This document shows positions 18,601 to 27,058 of a stretch of DNA of 64,000 bases, in pieces (the first letter of the stretch is position 1; each line of letters begins with the position of its first letter). The notes under the pieces were generated by a model. The model made no database searches. It saw only the letters and a list, made by a program, of their open reading frames with translations, and was not told where the DNA came from. Origin of the DNA: Rhodanobacter humi. GTDB lineage: Bacteria > Pseudomonadota > Gammaproteobacteria > Xanthomonadales > Rhodanobacteraceae. A program made the position numbers and the translations under genes. Where the stretch lies: positions 558,001-622,000 of the forward strand of contig NZ_JBGBPY010000001.1 in NCBI RefSeq assembly GCF_041107455.1, given 5' to 3'.

Positions 18601-19284
18601 GCGCAGCAGCAGTTCGTCCACCACGGACGACTTGCCCGCGCCGCCGGTGCCGGTGAGGCCGAGCACGGGCGTGGCCTTGCCGGCCAGCTTCCACTGCTTG
18701 CGCAGGTGGTCGAGGTCGGCGGCGGGGAGCTTGCCCTCTTCGATGGCGCTGAGCATGTGGCCGATGGAGATCTCGTCGTCCACGCTCACTTTCGACTCGG
18801 CAGTGTCGGGCGCGCGCTGCGCGGCGGCCTTGCCGGCACGCTGCATCACGTCCTCGATCATCTCGGTGAGGCCGAGCTTCATGCCGTCGTTGGGGTGGTA
18901 GATGCGCTCCACGCCGTAGGCCTGCAGCTCGCGGATCTCCTCCGGCGTGATGGTGCCGCCGCCGCCGCCGAACACGCGGATGTGGGCGGCGCCCTTCTCC
19001 TTCAGCATGTCCACCATGTACTTGAAGTACTCGACGTGGCCGCCCTGGTAGGACGACAGCGCGATGGCGTCGGCATCCTCCTGCAGCGCGGCGCGCACCA
19101 CGTCCTCCACCGAGCGGTTGTGGCCCAGGTGGACCACCTCGGCGCCCTGGCTCTGGATGATGCGGCGCATGATGTTGATCGCCGCGTCGTGGCCGTCGAA
19201 CAGGCTGGCCGCGGTGACGAAGCGCAGCGGGGTGGTCTCGGCCTGGGGGGCGCCGGCTGGGACGTGCTTGGCGGGGGAACTCAT
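15643..19284 (-). CDS. icmF: Fused isobutyryl-CoA mutase (IcmF)
   Basis: 1213 aa. Three parts are visible. An N-terminal B12-binding domain has [10 protein letters not shown] (the DxH contacting cobalt) and a glycine-rich [10 protein letters not shown]-protein chaperone domain has P-loop [12 protein letters not shown] near residue 210, [11 protein letters not shown] and NKFDRRG. A C-terminal acyl-CoA mutase domain has [19 protein letters not shown] and [15 protein letters not shown]. The enzyme interconverts isobutyryl-CoA and n-butyryl-CoA with adenosylcobalamin and carries its own GTPase reactivase. It is longer than typical IcmF (about 1090 aa), partly because a REP-type palindrome encodes about 40 extra residues near 497-535, between the G-domain and the mutase domain. 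Transcribed alone, with its own terminator. Confidence 0.92.
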   Translation of the reverse strand: MSSPAKHVPAGAPQAETTPLRFVTAASLFDGHDAAINIMRRIIQSQGAEVVHLGHNRSVEDVVRAALQEDADAIALSSYQGGHVEYFKYMVDMLKEKGAAHIRVFGGGGGTITPEEIRELQAYGVERIYHPNDGMKLGLTEMIEDVMQRAGKAAAQRAPDTAESKVSVDDEISIGHMLSAIEEGKLPAADLDHLRKQWKLAGKATPVLGLTGTGGAGKSSVVDELLLRFLHAFPQMRIAVLAVDPTRRRSGGALLGDRIRMNALRSHRVYMRSMATRRQHTATNAVLHDCIDFLKAQPYDLVIVETAGIGQSDSEIVDLVDFPVYVMTSDYGAASQLEKIDMIDFAELVVLNKFDRRGAEDALRDVRKQWKRNHTAFAVKDEDVPVYPTIASQFNDPGVTWMFTNLCRLMREKLHLPAESWSPQLDTTLKEPRATVLIPGSRVRYLAEIAEQGRGINASVAHQAEAASNAQHYYESLKELGDAKLPKPLELYHAEDLHGSFDSGAAHLRSGRTGNSADAQETVHAERSSPKAGEVEAPHTVDRTLLLLRQRYNAALKELTHESIHLLRDWPKLRESVTKDVNEYKVRDKTIRVENYRVSLSHQKIPKVAPPKTESWGDQLLFLGKENLPGHYPYTGGVYPYRRSGEDPTRMFAGEGTPERTNRRFHYLSQGGAATRLSTAFDSVTLYGEDPAPRPDIYGKIGNSGVNIATLDDMKKLYSGFDLSAPTSSVSMTINGPAPIILAMFMNTAIDQNVEKHLKEDPARWAAAQKQIAAMYPHGRPQYSGELPKGNEGLGLGLLGVTGDQLVDAETYARIKAETLSSVRGTVQADILKEDQAQNTCIFSTEFALRMMGDIQSYFVEHKVRNFYSVSISGYHIAEAGANPISQLAFTLSNGFTIVEYYLARGMKIDDFAPNLSFFFSNGMDPEYTVIGRVARRIWARAMRERYGASARSQMMKYHIQTSGRSLHAQEIQFNDIRTTLQALYALFDNCNSLHTNAYDEAITTPTEESVRRAVAIQMIINKELGLNFNENPWQGSYVVEELTDLVEEAVYKEFEAISERGGVLGAMDTMYQRGKIQEESLYYEHKKHDGSLPLIGVNTFLPKDRGGEIATEIELIRSTEEEKGQQIDNVRAFQKARNALAPAGETSYAHGTDSTDAPVPQVHDKHGLAYLQNTARDRKNVFAALMEAVKTHSLGQISHALYDVGGEYRRNM
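17690..17795. repeat. REP-type element inside icmF
   Basis: On the minus strand this reads TTCGACTCCGGTGCTGCGC, then CTACGCTCAGGACGAACGG, then CCGTTCACGCTGAGCGTAG. The same words occur in the intergenic repeat at 19580-19740. It is read through in frame and falls in the linker between the GTPase and mutase domains. Confidence 0.75.
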
Positions 19285-19425
19285 GGCGACTCCGACATCG
19301 TGTGCTTGAACCTGACGATTCTAGTGCGATGCACCGCAGCATCGCTGGTGCGCTGCGACATACGGACAGGCATGGCCGGCACGCACGGGCCTGCCGCGCG
19401 GCTCGGCGGCCAAGGTTCTTACCCG

Positions 19426-19565
19426 GCTAGGGAACCTCTGATTTTGCTCGTCATCCCAGCGAAAGCTGGGATCCAGTGCCTGTAATCGCTTGAATGCAAA
19501 GGCGCTGGATTCCTGCTTTCGCAGGAATGACGAGCAAGAAGCCGACTGATCTGACCTTCCCTAGC
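19426..19565. repeat. MITE-like palindromic element
   Basis: About 140 bases with perfect 9-base terminal inverted repeats (GCTAGGGAA / TTCCCTAGC). Inside are TGCTCGTCAT (19445-19454) and its complement ATGACGAGCA (19527-19536), plus two stem-loops of the CGTCATCCCAGCGAAAGCTGGG type. It is non-coding and lies upstream of icmF. Half copies of the same family occur at 23605-23650 and 34995-35080. Confidence 0.65.
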
Positions 19566-19579
19566 GTCGAGTCTCAGTC

Positions 19580-19740
19580 AAAGACTCCGTTCACGCTGAG
19601 CGTAGCTTGCGCCAGCAAGCGCAAGCGGGGCGACGCCATGGATGGCGCCGGCTTTGAGGAGCGAGAAGGTCGAAGCGCTGCCGCAGATGGCCCTTCGACT
19701 CCGGCCCTACGGGCCTACGCTCAGGCCGAACGGTGGTGGG
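19580..19740. repeat. Intergenic REP cluster
   Basis: Carries CCGTTCACGCTGAGCGTAG near 19588 and the opposite-facing CCTACGCTCAGGCCGAACGG near 19720, with TTCGACTCCGG between. This is the same family as the insertion inside icmF. No gene is recognised in 19285-19741 apart from repeats; the icmF promoter must lie next to 19285-19330. Confidence 0.6.
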
Positions 19741-19741
19741 G

Positions 19742-19906
19742 CTACTGAGACACAACGCCAATCCGGAGGCTCAGTGCACGTAGCTGATAGCGATGACCGG
19801 GGTCACCCGGCAGGAGGCGTTCGTGAGCCGCACCGACGCCGCTGATGGTCGCCCAGACATTCGCGGGGGCGGCATCCAGCAGGATTTCCTTGCATATCGA
19901 GGCCAC
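19742..19906 (-). pseudogene. Deletion scar: SRPBCC N-terminus joined to a barrel C-terminus
   Basis: From GTG 19906 (GAGGAGG just upstream) the frame encodes ICKEILLDAAPANVWATI then SGVGAAHERLLPG, the N-terminal strand and helix of SRPBCC/START-like proteins, for about 31 residues. It then runs into unrelated sequence and stops at 19742. In another frame, ending at 19771, the last residues are RVTPVIAISYVH, matching the C-terminus of the barrel protein encoded at 21043-22014 (SLTPAIAINYVH). A deletion near 19806 seems to have fused the start of one gene to the end of another. Confidence 0.6.
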
Positions 19907-19945
19907 GGCGCCTCCTCGTCACGGATGGTCGCGTTTCTCGTCGGA

Positions 19946-21007
19946 TCAGCCGCCCAGCGTGTCGACGGAAGTCCAGGTTGGGACCCAGGTCCTGCCTCCG
20001 TCCGTCGAGATGGCCCAATCCTGCCGGCAGGATTTCGCGGTGATACCGGACCAGACGTTTCGGGTCAGCACGGTCTTGCCGTCGACTTCGTCCATGCCAA
20101 TGAAGGTGCCCGTGTCGCCCTTGAATTCGCCCACCATCGGCGGGGCCAGCGTCCCGGTCTTGCTGTTCGCGAAGTAGACCCGCCACTGCTGCGTCTTGCG
20201 GTCGTACAGGCGCAGCGCGAGGTCCTCGACATGGCCGCCGGGCCCGTCGACTTCGAGCTGGCCCACGTTGGCCCAGTCGTCCCATACGCGATACACCGCA
20301 TGCGTGCCGCCCAAGTTGCTCCACGCGCCGGGTGCGGACAGCGGATTCAGCACCGCCCGTATCCGGGTCGACCAGCGCCCCGTGTTGAAGTCGAAGCCGT
20401 GCTCCGGCCCGGCGCCTTGGGCGTGGGGCACGTCGTAGTCGGGCGCCTTCTTCAATCGGGTGAGTTGCGCCACGAAGTTCGTGACCCAGGTCTTGCCGCC
20501 GTCGGTCGAAGAGGCGATCTCGTAGTGGTAGGAGTCCGGCGTGATGTTCGACCAGATGTCGCGTTCGAGGACCTTCTTGCCATCGACCTCGGTCAGGCCA
20601 TGGAACACGCCGCGCCCGTTTGCGAACGCTCCGTACGAAGGCTCCTGCATGGTGCCGTCGCTGCTGCCGGCGAACTGCTCGCTCCATTGCCCGGACTTCG
20701 GGTTGTACAGAAAGAGCGTCAGGCCCTGGAAGTGACCGCCGGGCCCGGAGGCTTCGATCTTCTCCAGGTTGGCCCGCCCGTTCCACAGGGGCTGATCGAT
20801 CACCGTGCCGGTGAATTTGACCCACGCACCGGCGCCCGAGGCCGTGACATCCCGGCTCTCGATTTCAGTCCGCCACGTACCGAAGTGGAAATCGAAGGCG
20901 TGCTGCTGATCGGCACCTTGCACCGCGCCCGCGGCCGATGCCGACGGCCATGCCGTCGTCACCACCAGGGCAAGCAGGCAGGTCCGCAAGATCGTCGTCG
21001 TGCACAT
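19946..21007 (-). CDS. Secreted protein with a duplicated domain, function unknown
   Basis: About 353 aa with a signal peptide ending near residue 25 (WPSASA|AGA). Two homologous halves start AFDFHFGTWRTEI and GFDFNTGRWSTRI. Each ends with a block rich in conserved Trp/Gly: EVDGKKVLERDIWSNIT with SSTDGGKTWV, and EVDGKTVLTRNVWSGIT with ISTDGGRTWV. The repeats resemble DUF1579-like single-domain proteins; no catalytic residues are apparent. ATG 21007 was chosen over the upstream frame because AGGAGGA lies about seven bases before it and it starts the signal peptide. It follows the outer-membrane barrel gene on the same strand by about 35 bases, so the two probably form an operon. Confidence 0.65.
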   Translation of the reverse strand: MCTTTILRTCLLALVVTTAWPSASAAGAVQGADQQHAFDFHFGTWRTEIESRDVTASGAGAWVKFTGTVIDQPLWNGRANLEKIEASGPGGHFQGLTLFLYNPKSGQWSEQFAGSSDGTMQEPSYGAFANGRGVFHGLTEVDGKKVLERDIWSNITPDSYHYEIASSTDGGKTWVTNFVAQLTRLKKAPDYDVPHAQGAGPEHGFDFNTGRWSTRIRAVLNPLSAPGAWSNLGGTHAVYRVWDDWANVGQLEVDGPGGHVEDLALRLYDRKTQQWRVYFANSKTGTLAPPMVGEFKGDTGTFIGMDEVDGKTVLTRNVWSGITAKSCRQDWAISTDGGRTWVPTWTSVDTLGG

Positions 21008-21042
21008 GAGATTCGTCCTCCTGGATGGAATACGTATCGACA

Positions 21043-22014
21043 TCAATGGACGTAGTTGATCGCGATCGCCGGCGTCAGCGAGCGCGTCGCGTTGTGCCCG
21101 CCCACGATCACCCGCGCGCCCAGCAGCACACCGAGGCTGGAGTTGAAGCTGTATTCGACCGCGGGCGCATAACCCCAGGCATCGCTGGAGCCGGCCCGCA
21201 GATGCACGGGTGTGGGCAAGGCATCGACCGGATCGGTGGTGCCGTCGACGCGGGTGGCCGCGCCATGGCTGCGGAACAGGTCCAACGCCAGCACCCAGCG
21301 GCGGGTGAGGCTGTATTCGAACGAGGTGCCGATGTAGAACGCGTCGCCCGGCCGTGCCGTGCCGCGGAAACCGGGCGCGGTGCCGTAGACGCTGGCGCCG
21401 GTCACGTCGGCATCGCCGCTGAAGGTCCGCGTGAGATTGAGCCGCACCCGCAGCAGGCGGCCGTTCGGCATCCAGAAATAGCTTTGCGCGTTGAGGCCCA
21501 GCGTGGTGGCCCAGGCGCCGCCGCCCATGCCGTCGCTGGCGCGCGCCAGGTTGTCGTAACGGCCGGTGGGCAGCGTCTCCTGCAGTTGCACGGCGAGCGT
21601 GGGCAGCCAGCTGCCTTCATGGAAGCGGGTGAGCCGGTACTGCGCCTGCACGATCTGGTCGCCGAGGCCGATGCCCGAGCTGTTCGGCCCGTTGCTGACG
21701 CGGTTGTAGCCGATGATCGGGATCAGGCCTACGGTGAGCCGGTCGGTGAGCCCGTACAGCACGTAGGCGCGCGAGCCGAAGGCATCCGAGCCCTTCGAGG
21801 TGACGTCGTAGACGTAGGGCTCGATCAGCATGTGCCCGGTCGGCAGCGTCTCGGCGGAATTGGCCAGCATCGGGCCGGTCCACCAGGCGTCGTCCAGCGC
21901 CTGGCGCGGCGGGCTGGCGTCCTGCGCCGCGGCCACGCCGACGCCCAGCAGCCCGGCGCACAGCGCCGCGAGGCGGCGCGCGGTCCGCCGCGCCGTTTTC
22001 GCCTGCCAACGCAT
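21043..22014 (-). CDS. Predicted outer-membrane beta-barrel protein
   Basis: About 323 aa. A signal peptide ends at GVAAAQ|DAS. The rest alternates short amphipathic strands and turns (HMLIEPYVYDVTS, YGLTDRLTVGLIPIIGYNR, LLRVRLNLTRTFSGD, YIGTSFEYSLTRRWVLALDLF). It ends in strand SLTPAIAINYVH, typical of outer-membrane barrels of the phenol-degradation MetA/transporter type. Three possible starts lie close together (GTG 22026, GTG 22020, ATG 22014). It is divergent from the MocR gene, which begins 88 bases away, so that regulator may control it. A second, truncated copy of its C-terminus is at 19771-19806. Confidence 0.7.
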   Translation of the reverse strand: MRWQAKTARRTARRLAALCAGLLGVGVAAAQDASPPRQALDDAWWTGPMLANSAETLPTGHMLIEPYVYDVTSKGSDAFGSRAYVLYGLTDRLTVGLIPIIGYNRVSNGPNSSGIGLGDQIVQAQYRLTRFHEGSWLPTLAVQLQETLPTGRYDNLARASDGMGGGAWATTLGLNAQSYFWMPNGRLLRVRLNLTRTFSGDADVTGASVYGTAPGFRGTARPGDAFYIGTSFEYSLTRRWVLALDLFRSHGAATRVDGTTDPVDALPTPVHLRAGSSDAWGYAPAVEYSFNSSLGVLLGARVIVGGHNATRSLTPAIAINYVH

Positions 22015-22102
22015 GACCACCGACACCTCCGCAGTTCGCCCGTCAGGGGCAGACTAGGCAGGCAAGTGGTACGAGCGAATAGCCACCGGGCGAGAACATG
22101 AC

Positions 22103-23596
22103 ATGACCACTCGGCAAAGCGTGACGAAGCGCGTGCCCACCGGCCTGGTGCCGGCGATCGCGCTGGACGGCGGCGGGCCGATCTACCAGCAGCTGGCGGA
22201 ATGGTTCCGCCGTGCGATCGCCGAAGGCCGCCTGCGGCCGGGCCAGCGCGTGCCCTCCACCCGCGCGCTGGCGGGCGAGCTGGGCGTCTCGCGCCTGCCG
22301 GTGCTGGGCGCCTACGAACAGTTGCATGCCGAGGGCTATCTGGAAAGCTTCACCGGCGCCGGCACCTGCGTGGCGGCGGCGATCCCGCACGAGGGCGCGG
22401 GTGCGCCGCAGCGGCGCGCGCCGCGCACGACGCCCGCATCCGCGCCATCGGCGCCGCGCCGGGTCGCCGCGCGGGTGGCGGCGATGGCCGCGCCGCCGCA
22501 GAGCTGGCTGGAAAGCCAGGGCGCGTTCCGCGTGGGCGTGCCGGCACTCGATCACTTTCCGCACGGCGTGTGGTCGCGCCTGCTGAGCCGGCACGCGCGC
22601 CACGTCGGCGCCGACGCGCTGGTCTACGGCGACACCCTGGGCTACGCGCCGTTGCGCGAGGCGATCGCCGAATACCTGGCGACGGTGCGCGCGGCGCACG
22701 CCGGCGCCGGACAGATCCTGATCACCAGCGGCGCGCAGCACGGCCTGCAGATCTGCGCGCACGCCCTGCTCGATCCCGGCGACCGCGCCTGGGTGGAGGA
22801 ACCCGGCTACCCCGGCGCGCACCAGGCGCTGGGAACCGTGGGCGCCCTGCCCGTGCTGGTGCCGGTGGATGCGGAAGGGCTGGACGTGGCCGCGGGCATC
22901 CGTCGCGCGCCGACCGCGCGGCTGGCCTACGTCACGCCCTCGCACCAGTTTCCGCTGGGCGCCACGCTGAGCGCGGCGCGGCGCATCGAGTTGCTGCAGT
23001 GGGCCGCGCGCACCGGCGGCTGGATCGTCGAGGACGACTACGACAGCGAGTACCGCTACGGCAGCCGGCCGATCGCCGCGCTGCAAGGGCTGGATGCCGA
23101 CGCGCGGGTGATCTACGTGGGCACCTTCAGCAAGGTGCTGTTCCCCGCGTTGCGGCTGGGTTACCTGGTGGCGCCGAAGGACCTGCTGCCGGCCTTCCGC
23201 GCGTCCCGCGACGCGCTGGATACCTGCTCGCCGATGCTGCCGCAGCGCGCGCTGCACGACTTCATCCGCGAAGGCCACTTCGCACGGCACATCCGCCGCA
23301 TGCGCGTGCTGTACGCGACGCGGCGCGCGGCGCTGCAGGCGGCGATCCAGCGGCATCTGCCCGGCACATTGCAGGTCGTGGGCGCCGAGGCCGGCATGCA
23401 GCTGACCGCGCTGCTGCCGCCGGAGGTGGACGACGTGGCCCTGTCGCTGCGGGCGGCACAAGCCGGCGTGTCGGTACGACCGCTGTCGCCGTGCTATCGC
23501 GGCGACGTGAAACGCAACGGCCTGATCCTGGGCTACGGCAGCGTGGATGAGCGTGCCATCGAGGAGGGCGTGCGTCGGCTGCGGCGCTGTCTGTAG
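22103..23596 (+). CDS. MocR/PdxR-type GntR-aminotransferase regulator
   Basis: 497 aa. An N-terminal GntR winged helix (IYQQLAEWFRRAIAEGRLRPGQRVPSTRALAGELGVSR is the recognition region, residues about 27-65) is joined to a fold-type I PLP aminotransferase-like domain. The cofactor Lys is in GTFSKVLFP, and YDSEYRYGSRPI and VTPSHQFPLG are typical of the family. Such proteins sense PLP or amino compounds and regulate divergent genes. Here the divergent neighbour is the outer-membrane barrel operon. Which metabolite it senses cannot be read. Confidence 0.88.
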   Translation: MTTRQSVTKRVPTGLVPAIALDGGGPIYQQLAEWFRRAIAEGRLRPGQRVPSTRALAGELGVSRLPVLGAYEQLHAEGYLESFTGAGTCVAAAIPHEGAGAPQRRAPRTTPASAPSAPRRVAARVAAMAAPPQSWLESQGAFRVGVPALDHFPHGVWSRLLSRHARHVGADALVYGDTLGYAPLREAIAEYLATVRAAHAGAGQILITSGAQHGLQICAHALLDPGDRAWVEEPGYPGAHQALGTVGALPVLVPVDAEGLDVAAGIRRAPTARLAYVTPSHQFPLGATLSAARRIELLQWAARTGGWIVEDDYDSEYRYGSRPIAALQGLDADARVIYVGTFSKVLFPALRLGYLVAPKDLLPAFRASRDALDTCSPMLPQRALHDFIREGHFARHIRRMRVLYATRRAALQAAIQRHLPGTLQVVGAEAGMQLTALLPPEVDDVALSLRAAQAGVSVRPLSPCYRGDVKRNGLILGYGSVDERAIEEGVRRLRRCL

Positions 23597-23709
23597 GAAC
23601 GTCTTTGCTCGTCACTCCTGCGCAGGCAGGAGTCCAGTGCCGTTGCCATCGAGAGCATCGAGAGTCGCTGGGGCGACGGTTCTTTCGGCGCTGCCGTAGC
23701 GAACAGCGC

Positions 23710-24627
23710 TCAAGCCACGCCGAACGGCAGCTCGCTCGTGCCGATCACGCGCTCGCCCACCGTTTCGCCGCGCACGAAGGCCAGCGCGGCGTTGATCGTG
23801 TCCGGCGCGTCCAGCACGCGGCGATGACCCAACCCCTGCGTGCTGAGCAGGCGTGCGCCGGGCCAGTAGCGGGCGTAGCGTTCGCCCTCGCTCCACGGTA
23901 CGTCGGTGTCGTCGAGGTCGTGCACGATCAGCGCGGGCTGGCCCAGCGCGGGCAGGCGACGATGCACCTCCAGCTGTTCGACGCTGATGCCGGTGCGGCG
24001 CAGCAGCCAGTCGTAGAAGGCCTGGCGCAGGTGCTCGCCCAGCCGCACGAGATGGAAGTAGCGGCTGGCCGCGTCGGCCATGTCGGCGGCGGGCGCCACC
24101 AGCACCAGGCGCTGCGCATGCCAGTCCTCGTCCTGCGCCAGTACCAGCGCGGCGCCGCCCAGCGAATGCCCCACCGCCAGCGCGGCCTCGCCGTAGTGGC
24201 GGCCCACCGCGCGGATCGTGGCGGTGAATTCGGGCAGCGTGCACAACCGGCCGCTGCTGCGGCCGTGGCCGGGCTGGTCGAACGTCACCACGGCGTAGCC
24301 CAACGCGCGCAGGCCGTCCACCCACGGCTGGAAGCGCAGGCCGAAACTGGACCAGCCGTGCGCCAGCAGCGCATACGGTTGGGTGTCCGGGTCGCCCCAG
24401 ACATAAGTGGCGATGCGCTCGCCACCGATCTGCAATTCGCCGCGCTGCATCGCGGCGCCCTCCGGCGCCGCCAGCGCACGGCTGCGGCTGCTGGCGAACG
24501 GCGTGGCGAACAGTCGCGCGGCGCGGTCGGCGGTGCGCTTCGGTGACAACCGGCCACCAAGCATGAAGCCGGCGCGCAGCGCGCCGAGACGCAGACGGGT
24601 GGAAACGGAAGCGGCATGCGGGGACAT
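23710..24627 (-). CDS. Alpha/beta hydrolase
   Basis: About 305 aa. The oxyanion motif HGWSSFG, nucleophile elbow GHSLGG, acid region HDLDDTDVPW and catalytic His in GLGHRRVL are in the right order for an alpha/beta-hydrolase fold. There is no signal peptide. ATG 24627 follows the TetR stop by about 25 bases, so the two form a regulator-enzyme operon. Probably an esterase or lipase-like enzyme; the substrate is unknown. Confidence 0.85.
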   Translation of the reverse strand: MSPHAASVSTRLRLGALRAGFMLGGRLSPKRTADRAARLFATPFASSRSRALAAPEGAAMQRGELQIGGERIATYVWGDPDTQPYALLAHGWSSFGLRFQPWVDGLRALGYAVVTFDQPGHGRSSGRLCTLPEFTATIRAVGRHYGEAALAVGHSLGGAALVLAQDEDWHAQRLVLVAPAADMADAASRYFHLVRLGEHLRQAFYDWLLRRTGISVEQLEVHRRLPALGQPALIVHDLDDTDVPWSEGERYARYWPGARLLSTQGLGHRRVLDAPDTINAALAFVRGETVGERVIGTSELPFGVA

Positions 24628-24652
24628 GGGGAGCGCCTCGTGCGGGAAAGGG

Positions 24653-25255
24653 TCAGGGTTGCCAGCTGCGCCACAGGCGCTCGAATGCCGCGGCGGTGTG
24701 GCGCTCGGCCTCGTCGTAGCCGAACAGGCCGCCGTCGTGGTGCAGGCCGAGCAGCAGCGCGTAGATCTCGAACGCGAGCTGGTCGGTGTCGGTGTCAGCG
24801 CGCAGGTGGCCCTCGGCCACCGCGTGCGCGATCGCCTTCTGCAGCTCGCGGCGCCAACCGGCCTGCTGCGCCACCACGGCATCGTGCAGCGCGCCGTCGC
24901 GGCCGTCGTACTCGCTGGCGGCGGAGAGCAGCACGCAGCCACTCTGGTGCTTGCGCGCCCAGACGAACCAGTGCGCCACGATCGCGCGCAGGCGCGGCAG
25001 GCCGCGCGGCTGCTTCAGCGCAGGCAGCAGCACGTTGGCCATGAAGCGCTGCGCGCCCAGGTCGAGCACGGCCAGCTGCAAGTCCTCGCGCGAACCGAAG
25101 TGCGCGAACACGCCGCTCTTGGACATGCCCACGTCGGCCGCCAGCGTGCCGATGGACAGCCCTTCCAACCCGTCGCTGCGCGCCAGCACGTAGGCGTGGT
25201 CGAGAATGGTGTCGCGGGTGGCGGCGCGCTTGCCGGCGGGAGTTGCGGTTTCCAT
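24653..25255 (-). CDS. TetR-family repressor
   Basis: About 200 aa. The helix-turn-helix is RDTILDHAYVLARSDGLEGLSIGTLAADVGMSKSG in outline (only the core GLSIGTLAADVGMSKSG is diagnostic), followed by VFAHFGSREDL, the TetR helix-3 to helix-4 signature. The ligand-binding C-terminal domain is helical. ATG 25255 is preferred to the TTG at 25264. It is first in an operon with the alpha/beta hydrolase, which it most likely controls together with itself through the palindrome at 25271-25282. Confidence 0.88.
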   Translation of the reverse strand: METATPAGKRAATRDTILDHAYVLARSDGLEGLSIGTLAADVGMSKSGVFAHFGSREDLQLAVLDLGAQRFMANVLLPALKQPRGLPRLRAIVAHWFVWARKHQSGCVLLSAASEYDGRDGALHDAVVAQQAGWRRELQKAIAHAVAEGHLRADTDTDQLAFEIYALLLGLHHDGGLFGYDEAERHTAAAFERLWRSWQP

Positions 25256-25270
25256 GGGCCACAAAATAGC

Positions 25271-25282
25271 ACGACCGTTCGT
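25271..25282. promoter_or_regulatory. Probable TetR operator
   Basis: ACGACCGTTCGT, with ACGA/TCGT ends as inverted repeat inside an AT-rich promoter, 16 bases upstream of the tetR start. Such short palindromes next to a TetR gene are usually its autoregulatory site. Inferred from position and symmetry only. Confidence 0.45.
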
Positions 25283-25362
25283 TTTATTTCCAGCCCCGTG
25301 ACGACCCTCGCACGAACCTGCGCTTATGCTCGGAACTCAGCCCGTCGTAAGGAAGGAAGCCC

Positions 25363-26160
25363 ATGCGCCTGCATCCCCTGCCTGCACTGTTCGCCGCCAC
25401 CCTGCTCGCCGCCTGCGCCACCTCGCCTACCGGCCGCCCGCAGCTGATGATGGTGTCCGACGACACCATGAGTCAGATGGGCCTCACCGCGTTCAACACC
25501 ATGCGCCAGCAGGGCAAGTTCGTGGATGCGCCGCGCGAGCGTGCCTACGCCAGCTGCGTCGCGAATGCGCTGATCGCGGTGCTGCCGCCGCCGTGGAACG
25601 CGCAGCAATGGGAAGTGCAGATCGTGGGCGACGACAGCGCCAACGCCTTCGCCCTGCCCGGCGGGCGCATCGGCGTGAACCGCGGCATGTTCAAGATCGC
25701 CACCGACCAGAACCAGCTGGCCGTGGCGCTGGGGCATGAGCTCTCGCACGTGGTGGCGCGACACGGCGCCGAGCGCGTGTCGGACAACTACGCGGCGCAG
25801 GCCGCGGTGCTCGCCGGCACGGCCTACGCCGCCAGCCGCGGCAACGATGCCGGCTATGCCGCCGCGGCCTTGGGCGCGGGCGCGGAACTGGGCATCCTGC
25901 TGCCGTTCTCGCGCACCCAGGAAAGCGAGGCCGATGAGCTGGGCCTGCGCACCATGGCGCGTGCCGGCTTCGATCCGCGCGCCGCCGCCACGCTGTGGAC
26001 GAAGATGGAGCAGCAGGGCGGCGCGAAAGTGCCGGCCTTCCTCTCCACCCACCCCTCGCCCGCGCATCGCGCGCAGACGCTGGCGGCCGAAGCGCAGACG
26101 CTGATGCCGACCTACGCACAAGCCCGCGCCGGCGGCCACGCACCGGACTGCCGTTTGTAG
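25363..26160 (+). CDS. M48-family metalloprotease lipoprotein
   Basis: 265 aa. Lipoprotein signal with lipobox LAAC. Zinc motif HELSH near residue 125 and the third ligand in ESEADELG near 187 define an M48 (LoiP/YcaL-like) peptidase; NAFALPGGRIGVNRGM is the conserved strand before the active site. LSTHPSPAHR is the C-terminal family motif. It probably acts on misfolded outer-membrane proteins in the periplasm. AAGGAA precedes ATG 25363. Transcribed alone. Confidence 0.92.
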   Translation: MRLHPLPALFAATLLAACATSPTGRPQLMMVSDDTMSQMGLTAFNTMRQQGKFVDAPRERAYASCVANALIAVLPPPWNAQQWEVQIVGDDSANAFALPGGRIGVNRGMFKIATDQNQLAVALGHELSHVVARHGAERVSDNYAAQAAVLAGTAYAASRGNDAGYAAAALGAGAELGILLPFSRTQESEADELGLRTMARAGFDPRAAATLWTKMEQQGGAKVPAFLSTHPSPAHRAQTLAAEAQTLMPTYAQARAGGHAPDCRL

Positions 26161-26161
26161 A

Positions 26162-26463
26162 AGCCTGTTTATGATCTCCCCGTGGCTCGCGCCGGGAGCT
26201 GTTTGCGCGTAGGCCAAGGAAGAACGATGAAGTGGACGTCCGTCCACGACTGAGTGATGACGCAGGGATGCGGGCAAACGGACCCGGCCCCGGAATTGAT
26301 GGGTGCAGGGGTTGCCTTGCCGTGGCCGCCATGCGGCAGCGCGCGGCTTGACCCCCGCTTTCGCGGGGGCAGGCTCTACCAGCCGGGTAGGCGCTGCACC
26401 ATGCGCCACCACCTGACGGCCACGGCAAGGCAACGAGGGCCATGGGGAGGTCATGAACAGGCT
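26162..26463. mobile_element. MITE-like element with nested inverted repeats
   Basis: About 302 bases. The 25-base ends (26162-26186 and 26439-26463) are inverted repeats matching at 22 of 25 positions. Inside, 26311-26328 and 26417-26434 are perfect 18-base inverted repeats (GTTGCCTTGCCGTGGCCG and its complement), with a further CCCCGC-TTTC-GCGGGG hairpin between them. There is no transposase frame. It fills the gap between the M48 peptidase and the next envelope gene. Confidence 0.55.
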
Positions 26464-26574
26464 CCAAGTGCCCCACCCGGAGCTGAATGCGGCGCGGCAC
26501 TCGCGTCAACACGCGCCGCAAGGCGGCGTTTTCTGTACCGCACGCCGCCTTTCGCGGCGATCACGGAGAACACG

Positions 26575-26925
26575 ATGCGTCGCAAGTCTTCCGCCCTGAT
26601 CCTGTCGACCGCGCTGGCGCTGGCGCTGGCCGGCGCCGGATTTGCCGCTACGCCCGCGGCACAGGCCGCGCCGCAGGTGTCGGTCGGCGTGGGCGTGGGA
26701 ATCGGCGTGGCTCCGCCGCCGCCGCGTTTCGAGCGGGCGCCGCCGCCGCGTCGCGGCTACGCCTGGGCGCCCGGCTACTGGTCGTGGAGCCCGCGCCTGC
26801 ATCGCCACGTGTGGGTGGGCGGCCGCTGGATGCGCGTGCATCCGGGCTACCACTACATGCCGGCGCGCTGGCAACAGGGGCCGCGCGGCCACTGGCATTT
26901 CAGCGCCGGCTACTGGGCCCGCTGA
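26575..26925 (+). CDS. Small secreted YXWXPGXW-repeat protein
   Basis: About 116 aa. A signal peptide (ALALAGAGFAAT..AQAA) is followed by a Pro-rich stretch, then aromatic repeats RGYAWAPGYWSWSP, HVWVGGRWMRVHPGYHYMPARW and HWHFSAGYWAR, the YXWXPGXW repeat of small proteobacterial envelope proteins of unknown function. ATG 26575 puts the signal first. It is followed by a related gene, so the two may be a duplicated pair. Confidence 0.75.
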   Translation: MRRKSSALILSTALALALAGAGFAATPAAQAAPQVSVGVGVGIGVAPPPPRFERAPPPRRGYAWAPGYWSWSPRLHRHVWVGGRWMRVHPGYHYMPARWQQGPRGHWHFSAGYWAR

Positions 26926-27058
26926 ACATGCAACAACCTGCGGCGCGAGCGGCGATGCCACGCCCGTTTCGCCGCAGTTTTCGCCCCCTGGACTCACCGT
27001 CGCTTTCCACGGCGCGGCAACGCCATCCACGCTTCACCACACTCAACGAGGGGAACCC

